From: Melioribacteraceae bacterium 4301-Me
Lineage (GTDB): Bacteria > Bacteroidota > Ignavibacteria > Ignavibacteriales > Melioribacteraceae
Direction of reading: 5' to 3'
Assembly: GCA_041538185.1 (NCBI GenBank)
Contig: JBGORM010000001.1
Location: 496,001-560,000 of the forward strand
Length of the DNA: 64,000 nucleotides
Shown piece by piece: positions 33,690 to 41,332 of this stretch (position 1 is the stretch's first letter; each line of letters opens with the position of its first letter). The notes under the pieces were generated by a model. It was not told the DNA's origin and did no database searches. It saw only the letters and a list, made by a program, of their open reading frames with translations. The position numbers and the translations under genes were made by a program.

Positions 33690-36482
33690 TTAATGAGCAT
33701 CCAGCCAATTATCACCAATGCCAATATCAACAACAACGGGCACTTTAAGCGGTAAAGCAGTCTCCATCAAGTTTTTGACAATGGGCTTTAAATCATTAAT
33801 TTCATCTTTATGTGCATCGAATACAAGTTCATCATGTACCTGCAAAACCATTTTCGACTTGAATTTGTTCTTAATTAATTCTTTGTGAATGTTAATCATT
33901 GCTAATTTTATCATATCGGCTGCAGTGCCTTGTATAGGCATGTTTATTGCAACGCGCTCCTCAAATTGTCTTACTACTTTATTATTGCTGTTAATATTTT
34001 TCAAATATCGTCTTCTTTTAAGCAAAGTTTCCGCATAGCCTTTTTCTTTTGCATTATTAATAGAATCTGTCATGAATTTTTTGACATTTTTAAAAGTACC
34101 GAAATAAGTTTCAATAATATCTTTTGCATGTTCTTGAGAGATTCCTAATCTAGTTTTAAGTCCAAATGGACCAATACCATAAAGTATTCCAAAGTTTACT
34201 TCTTTTGCTTTTCTTCTCATTTCAGGTGTCACTTCGCTTGGCTTTACTTGAAAAACCAGTGCAGCAGTGCTTCTGTGAATATCTTCGCCCGACTTAAAAG
34301 CATTGATTAGATTTTCATCTTCACAAATGCTTGCCATTATTCTAAGTTCTATTTGGCTGTAATCAGCGCTTAGAATCAAATAATCTTTATCCCTTGGCAC
34401 AAAAGCCTTTCTAATTTCTTTTCCTAATTCTGTTCTTATTGGTATATTTTGCAGATTAGGATCGTTGCTTGATAAACGTCCAGTTGAAGCCGCAGTTTGA
34501 TTAAAAGAGGTGTGTACTCTGCCAGTCTTAGGATTTATTAACTTTGGCAATGCATCTGCATAAGTTGTTTTTAACTTTGCAACTTGTCTATATTCTAAAA
34601 TTAAATCGATAATTGGGTGCTCACCTTTAAGTGACTCCAAAGATTTTGCATCTGTTGAAAAGCCTGTTTTTGTTTTGGATGTAAGTGTAAGCTTGAGCTT
34701 GTCAAATAAAATTTTTTGAAGCTGTTGTGTAGAATTAATATTGAATTTTTCTTCTGCTAACTCATAAATCTTGTCAGTGTAGTAATCCATACGATTTTTA
34801 AGTTCGTTGCTAAATTCTTTTAATGCTTGTTTATCAATATGAACCCCGGTTCTTTCCATATCTTCAAGGACTAACACAAGAGGGAATTCAACATCGAAGG
34901 CAAGCTTTTCAAGTTTCTCTTTCTTTAGTTCCCTTAGCAATATTTCATACAATCTATAAGTAATATCTGCATCTTCACATGAATAATTTGATAACTGCTC
35001 AAGGTCAACTTCAAATATTTTTGATGGCTCTTTTTTGTTTCCTATTAGTTGTGTTAATGGTATTGGTTTGTAATTTAAGTATTTTTCCGAGAGGTCATCC
35101 ATACCATGCTTTTGGTCGGGGTCTAAAACATAACTTGCAAGCATAGTATCGAAATAAAAATTTTCTACATTGATATTGTAATGCCTCATTACCGCTATGT
35201 CGTATTTCCCATTTTGGCATACTTTTTTTATTTTTTTGTTTTCAAGGACAGGTTTAAATAGTTTAATAAAATCGTCTATTGGAAGGCGGTCGGATAAATC
35301 ATTTGAAAACAAGCCTGTCGATAAATACAATGGATTAACTGCAACAAAATAGGCTTCGTTTGGTTTTGTGCAAAAAGAACAGCCGGCAAGCTTTACTTCG
35401 AAAATGTTAAGCGAATCAGTCTCGGTATCAAATACAAATAAATCTGATTGCATTAATTTTTCAGCTAAGCTTTTAGCATCTTTATAAGTGGTTATTAATT
35501 TATACTTAACTTTATTTTTGTCAAATGAAGCAAGTGAAGGTTTACTTTCAACATAATCTTGTGCAGGAGTATTTTCTTTTTTTTCTAAACTATTGTTTTG
35601 GAACATTTTGTTCACTTTAACGGCGATTGATTTAAACTCCAGTTCAGAAAAAATCTGATTAAGTTTTTTAATATCCGGCTGTGTGAATTTTGCTTCATCA
35701 AAGTTTAACTTAAGAGGAACATCAGTCTTAATAGTAGCAAGTTCTTTGGAAAGAAATGCGTTCTCCTTATTTTCCAATAATTTTGAAACGATACTTTTTC
35801 TATCAATTTTATCAATATTTTTATATATGCCTTCAACGCTCTTAAATTGCTGAATTAGTGGCAGTGCGGTTTTTTCACCAATACCTGCAACGCCTGGGAT
35901 ATCGTCGGATTTGTCGCCAATTAATGCTAAGTAGTCAATCATTTGTATTGGTTCTATTCCCAAATCTTCTTTAACTTTTTTTCTATCAAGTATAATAATC
36001 TCGTCAGTTGACTTTCCAGGTTTAACAATAAATATATTATCAGTTATTAATTGAATATAATCTTTATCTGGTGTAACAGCATAGCAGATATAACCTTCCT
36101 TCTCTGCCAGTTTGCAAGCAGTGCCAATTAGATCATCAGCCTCGTAACCAGGTAAAATGTAAATTGGAATGTTAAAAGCAGTAATAATATCTTTAATTCT
36201 TTGCAGTTGAGGAATCATATCCTCAGGCATTTCTTGACGTGATGATTTGTATAATTCATATCGTTCGTGCCTAAATGTTTTTTCTTTTGAATCAAAAGCT
36301 ACTGCAATGTGGTCTGGTTTTGTATCCTCTATTATTTTTAGTAATTGATTTACAAAACCAAACACAGCCGAAGTGGGCTCTCCAGCTTTTGTTGATAAAG
36401 GTCGATTTATAAATGCAAAATATCCTTTGTAAGCAAGCGACATTGCATCAATTAAAACAAATTTCTTTTTATTATTTTTCAT
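33690..36482 (-). CDS. polA: DNA polymerase I
   Basis: A 930-residue family A polymerase used in repair and Okazaki-fragment processing. The 5'-3' exonuclease domain (about 1-300) has GYEADDLIGT and LIGDKSDDIPGVAGIGEKTA. The 3'-5' proofreading domain appears active, with DTETDSL (Asp-Glu metal ligands), QNGKYDIAVM and SCEDADITYRL. The polymerase domain carries motif A DYSQIELRIMASI, the O-helix RRKAKEVNFGILYG, and motif C VHDELVF. So all three activities look intact. It is transcribed alone on the minus strand, convergent with the PEGA gene and divergent from the endonuclease gene. Confidence 0.97.
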   Translation of the reverse strand: MKNNKKKFVLIDAMSLAYKGYFAFINRPLSTKAGEPTSAVFGFVNQLLKIIEDTKPDHIAVAFDSKEKTFRHERYELYKSSRQEMPEDMIPQLQRIKDIITAFNIPIYILPGYEADDLIGTACKLAEKEGYICYAVTPDKDYIQLITDNIFIVKPGKSTDEIIILDRKKVKEDLGIEPIQMIDYLALIGDKSDDIPGVAGIGEKTALPLIQQFKSVEGIYKNIDKIDRKSIVSKLLENKENAFLSKELATIKTDVPLKLNFDEAKFTQPDIKKLNQIFSELEFKSIAVKVNKMFQNNSLEKKENTPAQDYVESKPSLASFDKNKVKYKLITTYKDAKSLAEKLMQSDLFVFDTETDSLNIFEVKLAGCSFCTKPNEAYFVAVNPLYLSTGLFSNDLSDRLPIDDFIKLFKPVLENKKIKKVCQNGKYDIAVMRHYNINVENFYFDTMLASYVLDPDQKHGMDDLSEKYLNYKPIPLTQLIGNKKEPSKIFEVDLEQLSNYSCEDADITYRLYEILLRELKKEKLEKLAFDVEFPLVLVLEDMERTGVHIDKQALKEFSNELKNRMDYYTDKIYELAEEKFNINSTQQLQKILFDKLKLTLTSKTKTGFSTDAKSLESLKGEHPIIDLILEYRQVAKLKTTYADALPKLINPKTGRVHTSFNQTAASTGRLSSNDPNLQNIPIRTELGKEIRKAFVPRDKDYLILSADYSQIELRIMASICEDENLINAFKSGEDIHRSTAALVFQVKPSEVTPEMRRKAKEVNFGILYGIGPFGLKTRLGISQEHAKDIIETYFGTFKNVKKFMTDSINNAKEKGYAETLLKRRRYLKNINSNNKVVRQFEERVAINMPIQGTAADMIKLAMINIHKELIKNKFKSKMVLQVHDELVFDAHKDEINDLKPIVKNLMETALPLKVPVVVDIGIGDNWLDAH

Positions 36483-36611
36483 ATTATTACAAAATTATTT
36501 TTTGCTTGTGAGTTATTTTTTCAAAATGTAGCCTTAGCAAAAGCTTTGTTCTTAGAAAATATATAGAAATATTATTAATATACAACAACAATTAACAAAC
36601 AAAAATACGTG

Positions 36612-37724
36612 ATGGAAAAATACTTAATTATTACCCCAAAAATTAATTTAATAGTTTCTACACCATTCAGTAGTAGATTAAACTTTTTAATTGTCTGGCT
36701 ATTAATATTGTTTTTCTTTGGTCCTGTTCAAAAAGTATTTTCTCAGCATTCTAATAGCAATAAATTTATTTATATAGCTAATTGGAATGTGGAAAATCTT
36801 TTTGATACTATTGATGACACAACAAAAAACGATGATGAATTTTTACCTTCGTCTAAAAAGAAATGGACCGAGGAAAAGTTCTTAAAAAAAATTGATAATC
36901 TCTCACAAGTAATACATTTCATGAATGACGGAAAGGGACCCGATATTATTGGTCTTGAAGAAGTTGAAAACATGAGTGTAATGAAATTTATTGTGTACAA
37001 ATTTACTAATCGAGATTATATAATTGTCCACCGCGATTCTCCCGATCCTCGAGGCATTGATGTTGGTTTAATTTATGACCGCAATATTTTTGATATACTG
37101 CATGTTAATAAAATTCCTGTGCTTCTCCCAAACAATGAACCAACAAGAGATATTCTTCATGTAACCTTAAAATACAAACACGGAAATGATTCGTTACATA
37201 TTTTTGTAAATCATTGGCCTTCAAGAAGAACTGGGAAAGAAACCTCTGAAGTAAAAAGAAACACCGCAGCACAAATTTTAAAAGAAAAAGTGGATAGTGT
37301 TTTACAAATAGACACTAAAAACAAAATAATAATTTTAGGGGATTTTAACGACGAACCGATTGATAATTCTATCCTAGATGTACTAAAGGCAGATACATCA
37401 AATTGTAGCGATTTACTTCAACCAGCTGATAATAAATTATACAATTTAGCTTATCACGACTATAAATTGAAATTAGGGACGTATCTGTACAAAAACAATT
37501 GGAACTTACTTGACCAAATTATTATTTCAGGAAGTTTATTAAATAACAATGGAATAAGTTATTTTTGTGACAGTTTTGAAATAATAAAGCCTGATTTTAT
37601 GAAAGTGGACAAAGAAAGTGATGTGAGCGGTCCAATTCCAACCTATATAGGAAATAAATACATAGGTGGTTACAGCGACCATTTTCCGGTAGGTGCTCTT
37701 TTTAAATATTTGGGAGATAAATAA
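36612..37724 (+). CDS. Exported endonuclease/exonuclease/phosphatase-family protein
   Basis: About 370 residues. A hydrophobic stretch at about residues 22-42 ends with VFSQ and acts as signal peptide or anchor. The rest is an EEP (DNase I-like) domain: ANWNVENLFDT, GLEEVEN (catalytic Glu), RGIDVGLIYD, VNHWPSRRTG (His), ILGDFNDEP and GGYSDHFPVGALF (Asp-His pair). This is the layout of secreted Bacteroidota EEP proteins. The substrate may be extracellular DNA, a nucleotide or a phosphoester. GTG (36609) and ATG (36612) are adjacent in frame, and I prefer ATG. The short-chain dehydrogenase gene starts one base after its stop. Confidence 0.85.
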   Translation: MEKYLIITPKINLIVSTPFSSRLNFLIVWLLILFFFGPVQKVFSQHSNSNKFIYIANWNVENLFDTIDDTTKNDDEFLPSSKKKWTEEKFLKKIDNLSQVIHFMNDGKGPDIIGLEEVENMSVMKFIVYKFTNRDYIIVHRDSPDPRGIDVGLIYDRNIFDILHVNKIPVLLPNNEPTRDILHVTLKYKHGNDSLHIFVNHWPSRRTGKETSEVKRNTAAQILKEKVDSVLQIDTKNKIIILGDFNDEPIDNSILDVLKADTSNCSDLLQPADNKLYNLAYHDYKLKLGTYLYKNNWNLLDQIIISGSLLNNNGISYFCDSFEIIKPDFMKVDKESDVSGPIPTYIGNKYIGGYSDHFPVGALFKYLGDK

Positions 37725-37725
37725 A

Positions 37726-38412
37726 ATGTCGAAAAGTTTAATTATTGTTGGTGCCGCAGGTAGACTTGGCACCGAATCGATAAAATTTTTTTTAGAGAAA
37801 GACTATGATGAGTATTGTTTAGTTTCAAGAAGGAAAATAGAGATTAATGGTAAAATTCTAAAAAAGCATAAACAAATTGTTATAGATGACCTTGCTAATG
37901 AGAATCAAGCGAAAAATCTTTTTGAACAAATTTCTTTTATGCCTAATTCAACTTATTTTTTATTTAGTACAATTGGGGGTTTCTATGGTGGGACAGAATT
38001 AAAAGATACCCCGTATGAACAATGGCTTAAAATGTTTAGCATTAACTTGAACACTGCTTTTTTATTATCCAAATATTTTTTAAGCAAAGTAAGTGGTACA
38101 AGAGGTGGCAGTATTTGTTTTACGAGTGCACTGAGCGGTTTTTCCCCTCAAAAAGATAAAGCAGCTTATGGTGCATCTAAAAATGCATTAAATTACTTGG
38201 TAGAAACCTTAGCAAAGGAAAGTAAAAAGTATAACATAAGTACCAATGCTGTAGCGCCTTATGTTATTGATTCAGAAGAAAGTAGGAAATGGATAGAAGA
38301 TAAAAAACAATTGTCAACACCGCAAAGCATAGCGCAAGTAGTGCATTTTATATTTGATAATTATAAAATAATTAACGGCAACATTATTAAGCTTGAAGGT
38401 ACCTTAGAGTGA
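37726..38412 (+). CDS. Short-chain dehydrogenase/reductase
   Basis: About 228 residues. The N-terminal nucleotide-binding loop is VGAAGRLGTE, a variant of the classical TGxxxGIG, and the catalytic pair is YGASK (Tyr and Lys) near residue 150, preceded by the Ser in FTSALSG. The enzyme should use NAD(P)H on a keto or hydroxy substrate that cannot be named from sequence. I chose the ATG at 37726, with GGGAG at 37712-37716, over an upstream in-frame start at 37693 inside the preceding gene. The loop variation (AAGRLG) is unusual for fatty-acid FabG and argues against that role. Confidence 0.85.
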   Translation: MSKSLIIVGAAGRLGTESIKFFLEKDYDEYCLVSRRKIEINGKILKKHKQIVIDDLANENQAKNLFEQISFMPNSTYFLFSTIGGFYGGTELKDTPYEQWLKMFSINLNTAFLLSKYFLSKVSGTRGGSICFTSALSGFSPQKDKAAYGASKNALNYLVETLAKESKKYNISTNAVAPYVIDSEESRKWIEDKKQLSTPQSIAQVVHFIFDNYKIINGNIIKLEGTLE

Positions 38413-38573
38413 TTTAATAAATTTAAAAAATGATTTAAGATATACAGAGATACGTTAACTCATTAAATTATTTATTGACTTTTTTATGCTAAATCCTTAG
38501 ACTTCGTTAACTTTTTTTATTAAATAGTATCAGAAAATAAAAATCAATTAATAACTTTTGGAGGTTGCTTCCT

Positions 38574-39263
38574 ATGCATATTACAGAAATTTCAGGATTT
38601 ATTTCCTACGTTTTTGCACAAGCCACACAAAACCAAAGTGTGCTAAGCTTCTTACAGGAAAAATTTGTTGAAGGTGGTATTTTCATGTGGCCTATTTTAG
38701 GTTGTTTAGTCTTAGGTTTAGCTTTTTCTATTGAGAGATTTTGGACATTAATGCGTGCTACTACTAATACTAAAAAATTTGTAGTCCAAATAAAAGATGC
38801 ACTTAAAAAAGGTGGTGTTCCCGAAGCAATCAAATTATGCGAAAATACAAGAGGGTCAATTGCTTCTGTTTTTCATGCTGGTTTATTAAGAGCAGATGAA
38901 GGCATTGAAGCTGCTGAAAAATCTATTATGGCTTATGGTGCTATTGAAATGGGATTCTTAGAAAGAGGTTTAATTTGGATTTCTACTTTTATTTCTTTGG
39001 CTCCCCTGTTGGGTTTCACTGGCACAGTTCAAGGTATGATTATAGCCTTTGATGCTATTAAAGAAGCAGCACAAATTTCACCATCGATTGTTGCCGGTGG
39101 TATTGCAGTCGCTTTGTTAACTACCTTGTTCGGTCTTGTTGTTGCTATGATACTTCAAGTATTTTACAATTATTTTGTTTCTAAAATTGACCGACTTGTA
39201 GCAGATATGGAAGAGAGTTCCATTGAACTTATTGACACTCTCTATGAAATGAATAAAAAATAA
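38574..39263 (+). CDS. MotA/TolQ/ExbB proton channel protein
   Basis: About 229 residues with three membrane segments: near residue 30 (GGIFMWPILGCLVLGLAFSI), around 130-160 (WISTFISLAPLLGFTGTVQGM) and around 170-200 (GGIAVALLTTLFGLVVAMIL). The LGFTGTVQGM motif is characteristic of ExbB/TolQ, which conducts protons to energise TonB or Tol. It precedes two ExbD-like genes and would energise TonB receptors such as the thiamine receptor at 14 kb. The ATG at 38574 has GGAGG about 8 bases upstream. An in-frame TTG at 38565 overlaps that site and is unlikely. Confidence 0.94.
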   Translation: MHITEISGFISYVFAQATQNQSVLSFLQEKFVEGGIFMWPILGCLVLGLAFSIERFWTLMRATTNTKKFVVQIKDALKKGGVPEAIKLCENTRGSIASVFHAGLLRADEGIEAAEKSIMAYGAIEMGFLERGLIWISTFISLAPLLGFTGTVQGMIIAFDAIKEAAQISPSIVAGGIAVALLTTLFGLVVAMILQVFYNYFVSKIDRLVADMEESSIELIDTLYEMNKK

Positions 39264-39286
39264 AAATCAAAAGTTGAGTTTTAAAG

Positions 39287-39832
39287 ATGGTTCAAATAAA
39301 AAAACGTAAATTACCCGAAGCCGAAATTCCAACCAGTTCTATGGCGGATATCTCATTTTTGTTACTTTTATTTTTCTTGGTATCAACAGTAATTGATGTG
39401 GATACGGGAATTGGTTTAGTGTTGCCTGAATATGTACCACCTGAACAACAGCAGTTTGTACCTTTATCTAAAGACCGTTTGGCTGCATTGTTGATTAATG
39501 AGAATGGCGATGTACTTCTTAACAATGAATTAATTTCCATCCCACAAATTTCAAAAACATTAAAGCCAAGAATAGAAAGTAAAATTGATTTACCTGCTAA
39601 TAAAAAGCTAGTAGTCTCGGTTAAAACCGACCGCAAGACAAGTTATAATCTGTTTATACAAGCATTAGACCAAGTTAAACAAGCTTATTTCGATGTAAGG
39701 AATGAATACGCCCTTAAACATTTTGGAAAAAGATTAATTGACATTGATGATAGAAGCGAAGAAATGAAAGAACTTAAGGACAAAATTCCAATTACTATTA
39801 GTATTGCAGAACCTGAAACAGTGAAAAAATAA
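39287..39832 (+). CDS. ExbD/TolR-family biopolymer transport protein (first copy)
   Basis: A 181-residue protein with one N-terminal membrane helix (ISFLLLLFFLVSTVIDVDTGI) containing the ExbD-type pattern after the conserved PTSSMADI. The periplasmic domain follows. Together with ExbB it forms the proton-driven motor. It is longer than usual ExbD (about 130-140), mainly from an extension after residue 140 rich in charged residues. Two ExbD-like genes in series after ExbB are common in Bacteroidota. A TonB gene is not in this cluster. Confidence 0.92.
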   Translation: MVQIKKRKLPEAEIPTSSMADISFLLLLFFLVSTVIDVDTGIGLVLPEYVPPEQQQFVPLSKDRLAALLINENGDVLLNNELISIPQISKTLKPRIESKIDLPANKKLVVSVKTDRKTSYNLFIQALDQVKQAYFDVRNEYALKHFGKRLIDIDDRSEEMKELKDKIPITISIAEPETVKK

Positions 39833-39848
39833 TTAAGGATTATTAATA

Positions 39849-40262
39849 ATGAAATTCGAGAAAAAAAGAGCTAACACAAAGCAAAATATTCCAACTGCAT
39901 CTTTACCAGACATTGTGTTTATGTTGCTTCTTTTCTTTATGGTTACTACCACTTTAAGAGAGGTCGATGTTTTAGTACAATATCGACTTCCTGAAGCTAA
40001 AGCAATTGAAAAAATTGAGAATAAAAGACTGGTTTCATATATATGGGTAGGTAAAGATGGCAGAATTCAAGTTAATGACAGCATTGTGAAATTAGGAGAT
40101 ATACAAAAAATTATGTACTCTAAGAGAGTAGCCCTGCCTAATGTAATTGTTTCGCTAAGAATTGACAAAGGCTCAGAAATGGGTATTGTTACAGATATTC
40201 AGCAAGAGTTAAGAAAAGCCTCTTGCTTAAGAATAAATTACTCAACTTTGTTAAAAATATAA
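39849..40262 (+). CDS. ExbD/TolR-family biopolymer transport protein (second copy)
   Basis: A 137-residue ExbD-like protein with basic N-terminus, then PTASLPDIVFMLLLFFMVTTTLREV as the membrane helix with the Asp expected in the proton path, and a short periplasmic domain. It lies 16 bases after the first copy and is followed at once by a terminator, so ExbB-ExbD-ExbD form a three-gene unit. It is closer to typical ExbD length than the first copy. Confidence 0.93.
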   Translation: MKFEKKRANTKQNIPTASLPDIVFMLLLFFMVTTTLREVDVLVQYRLPEAKAIEKIENKRLVSYIWVGKDGRIQVNDSIVKLGDIQKIMYSKRVALPNVIVSLRIDKGSEMGIVTDIQQELRKASCLRINYSTLLKI

Positions 40263-40280
40263 TTAATAGTATATTTCTAT

Positions 40281-40319
40281 AAAAGGCGGGTTATTTTGAA
40301 ATGGCCTGCCTTTTTTTTT
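40281..40319 (+). terminator. Rho-independent terminator after the ExbB-ExbD-ExbD unit
   Basis: AAAAGGCGGG (40281-40290) pairs with CCTGCCTTTT (40305-40314) with one G-T wobble, and nine T follow the hairpin. The next gene's ribosome site, GAGGT, comes directly after it. Confidence 0.88.
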
Positions 40320-40328
40320 GAGGTAATT

Positions 40329-40781
40329 ATGAATTTAATTGAAAAAATTAACAACGACTTGAAAAATGCAATTAAATCTGGAGATAAAATTAGGATTGAA
40401 ACAATTCGCTCTATTCGCGCTCTAATATTAGAGTACGAAAAAAGTGGTAAGGATAAAACAATTACTCCAGAAATTGAAATTAATCTTTTAAGTACAGCGG
40501 CAAAAAAAAGAAAAGAAGCTATTGAACAATATAAAAATGCGAATAGAAATGACTTAGCTGAAAAAGAAGAAAAAGAACTAAAGATTATTGAAGAATACCT
40601 GCCTAAACAACTTTCTGAGAAAGAACTGTTCCAAGAAATAAAAGCACTTGCATCACAAATTGGTGCACATAAAAAAGAAGATTTTCCTAAATTAATGCCA
40701 CTTGCCGCCAAGACTCTTAAAGGTAAAGCCGACGGTAAGCTAATAAAAGAAGTTGTAGAAAAATATCTGAGTTCTAATTGA
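40329..40781 (+). CDS. GatB/YqeY domain protein
   Basis: About 150 residues, all helical. It matches the YqeY family, which resembles the tail of the GatB subunit of tRNA-dependent amidotransferase and is thought to bind tRNA or amidated tRNA. Family features are DLKNAIKSGDKIRIETIRSI, KKRKEAIEQYKNANRNDLAEKEEKELKIIEEYLPKQLSE (here seen in order), and GKADGKLIKEVVEKYL. The ATG at 40329 follows GAGGT at the end of the terminator. An in-frame ATG at 40302 would start inside the terminator. The cvpA gene overlaps its stop by 4 bases. Confidence 0.9.
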   Translation: MNLIEKINNDLKNAIKSGDKIRIETIRSIRALILEYEKSGKDKTITPEIEINLLSTAAKKRKEAIEQYKNANRNDLAEKEEKELKIIEEYLPKQLSEKELFQEIKALASQIGAHKKEDFPKLMPLAAKTLKGKADGKLIKEVVEKYLSSN

Positions 40782-41332
40782 ATTATATAGATATTCTAAT
40801 TTCTGTTGTTATTATTATTGGATTTTTACTTGGCTTTAAAGATGGATTAGTAAGAAAAATAATTGGGCTAATTGGACTAATTGTAGCCGTCGCTTTTGCT
40901 TTCGAATTTTCTGATAAAATTGCAAAGTTTATTCTGCCTATATTTCAAGATGATTACCTGGCAAATATTGTAGCAGGCATACTTATTTTTCTGTTGATAA
41001 TTTTAATTACCTCAATTGTTAAAAGAATTGTTCATCCGCTCGATAAAACAAATAGATTTATTAATCAATTTTTAGGCGGTATTGTTGGTGCTATCCAAAT
41101 AATATTTTTTTTAAGCGGATTCTTGCTCTTCTTAAACATTTTTGATATCCCATCGAAAAAAGATATAAGTAAATCTATGTTTTATACTAAAGTTTACAAC
41201 ATAATACCAATTTCTATTGATTTTGTTATCGGACACAAAGCGAAGGCTACAGACTTTATTAAGGAATTTATTGAAAATAATGATAAGTCAGATTCTGGCA
41301 AGATTATTGATTCTTTCAAGGATTTAAAATGA
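40778..41332 (+). CDS. CvpA-family membrane protein
   Basis: A 184-residue protein with four predicted membrane helices. The opening, IDILISVVIIIGFLLGFKDGLVRKIIGLIGLIVAVAFAF, has the CvpA pattern with a Gly-rich first helix pair and a positively charged loop. CvpA homologues are linked to colicin V export and to envelope stress or bile resistance, but the molecular role is not settled. The start is TTG, overlapping the YqeY stop. The mutS2 ATG overlaps its own stop (ATGA). The CvpA-MutS2 neighbour pair is known in other bacteria. Confidence 0.88.
   Translation: MNYIDILISVVIIIGFLLGFKDGLVRKIIGLIGLIVAVAFAFEFSDKIAKFILPIFQDDYLANIVAGILIFLLIILITSIVKRIVHPLDKTNRFINQFLGGIVGAIQIIFFLSGFLLFLNIFDIPSKKDISKSMFYTKVYNIIPISIDFVIGHKAKATDFIKEFIENNDKSDSGKIIDSFKDLK

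Noticed and set aside
40302..40781. Longer YqeY starting upstream at 40302
   Set aside because: That start lies inside the terminator hairpin. The ATG at 40329 has a proper ribosome site and matches the family N-terminus.
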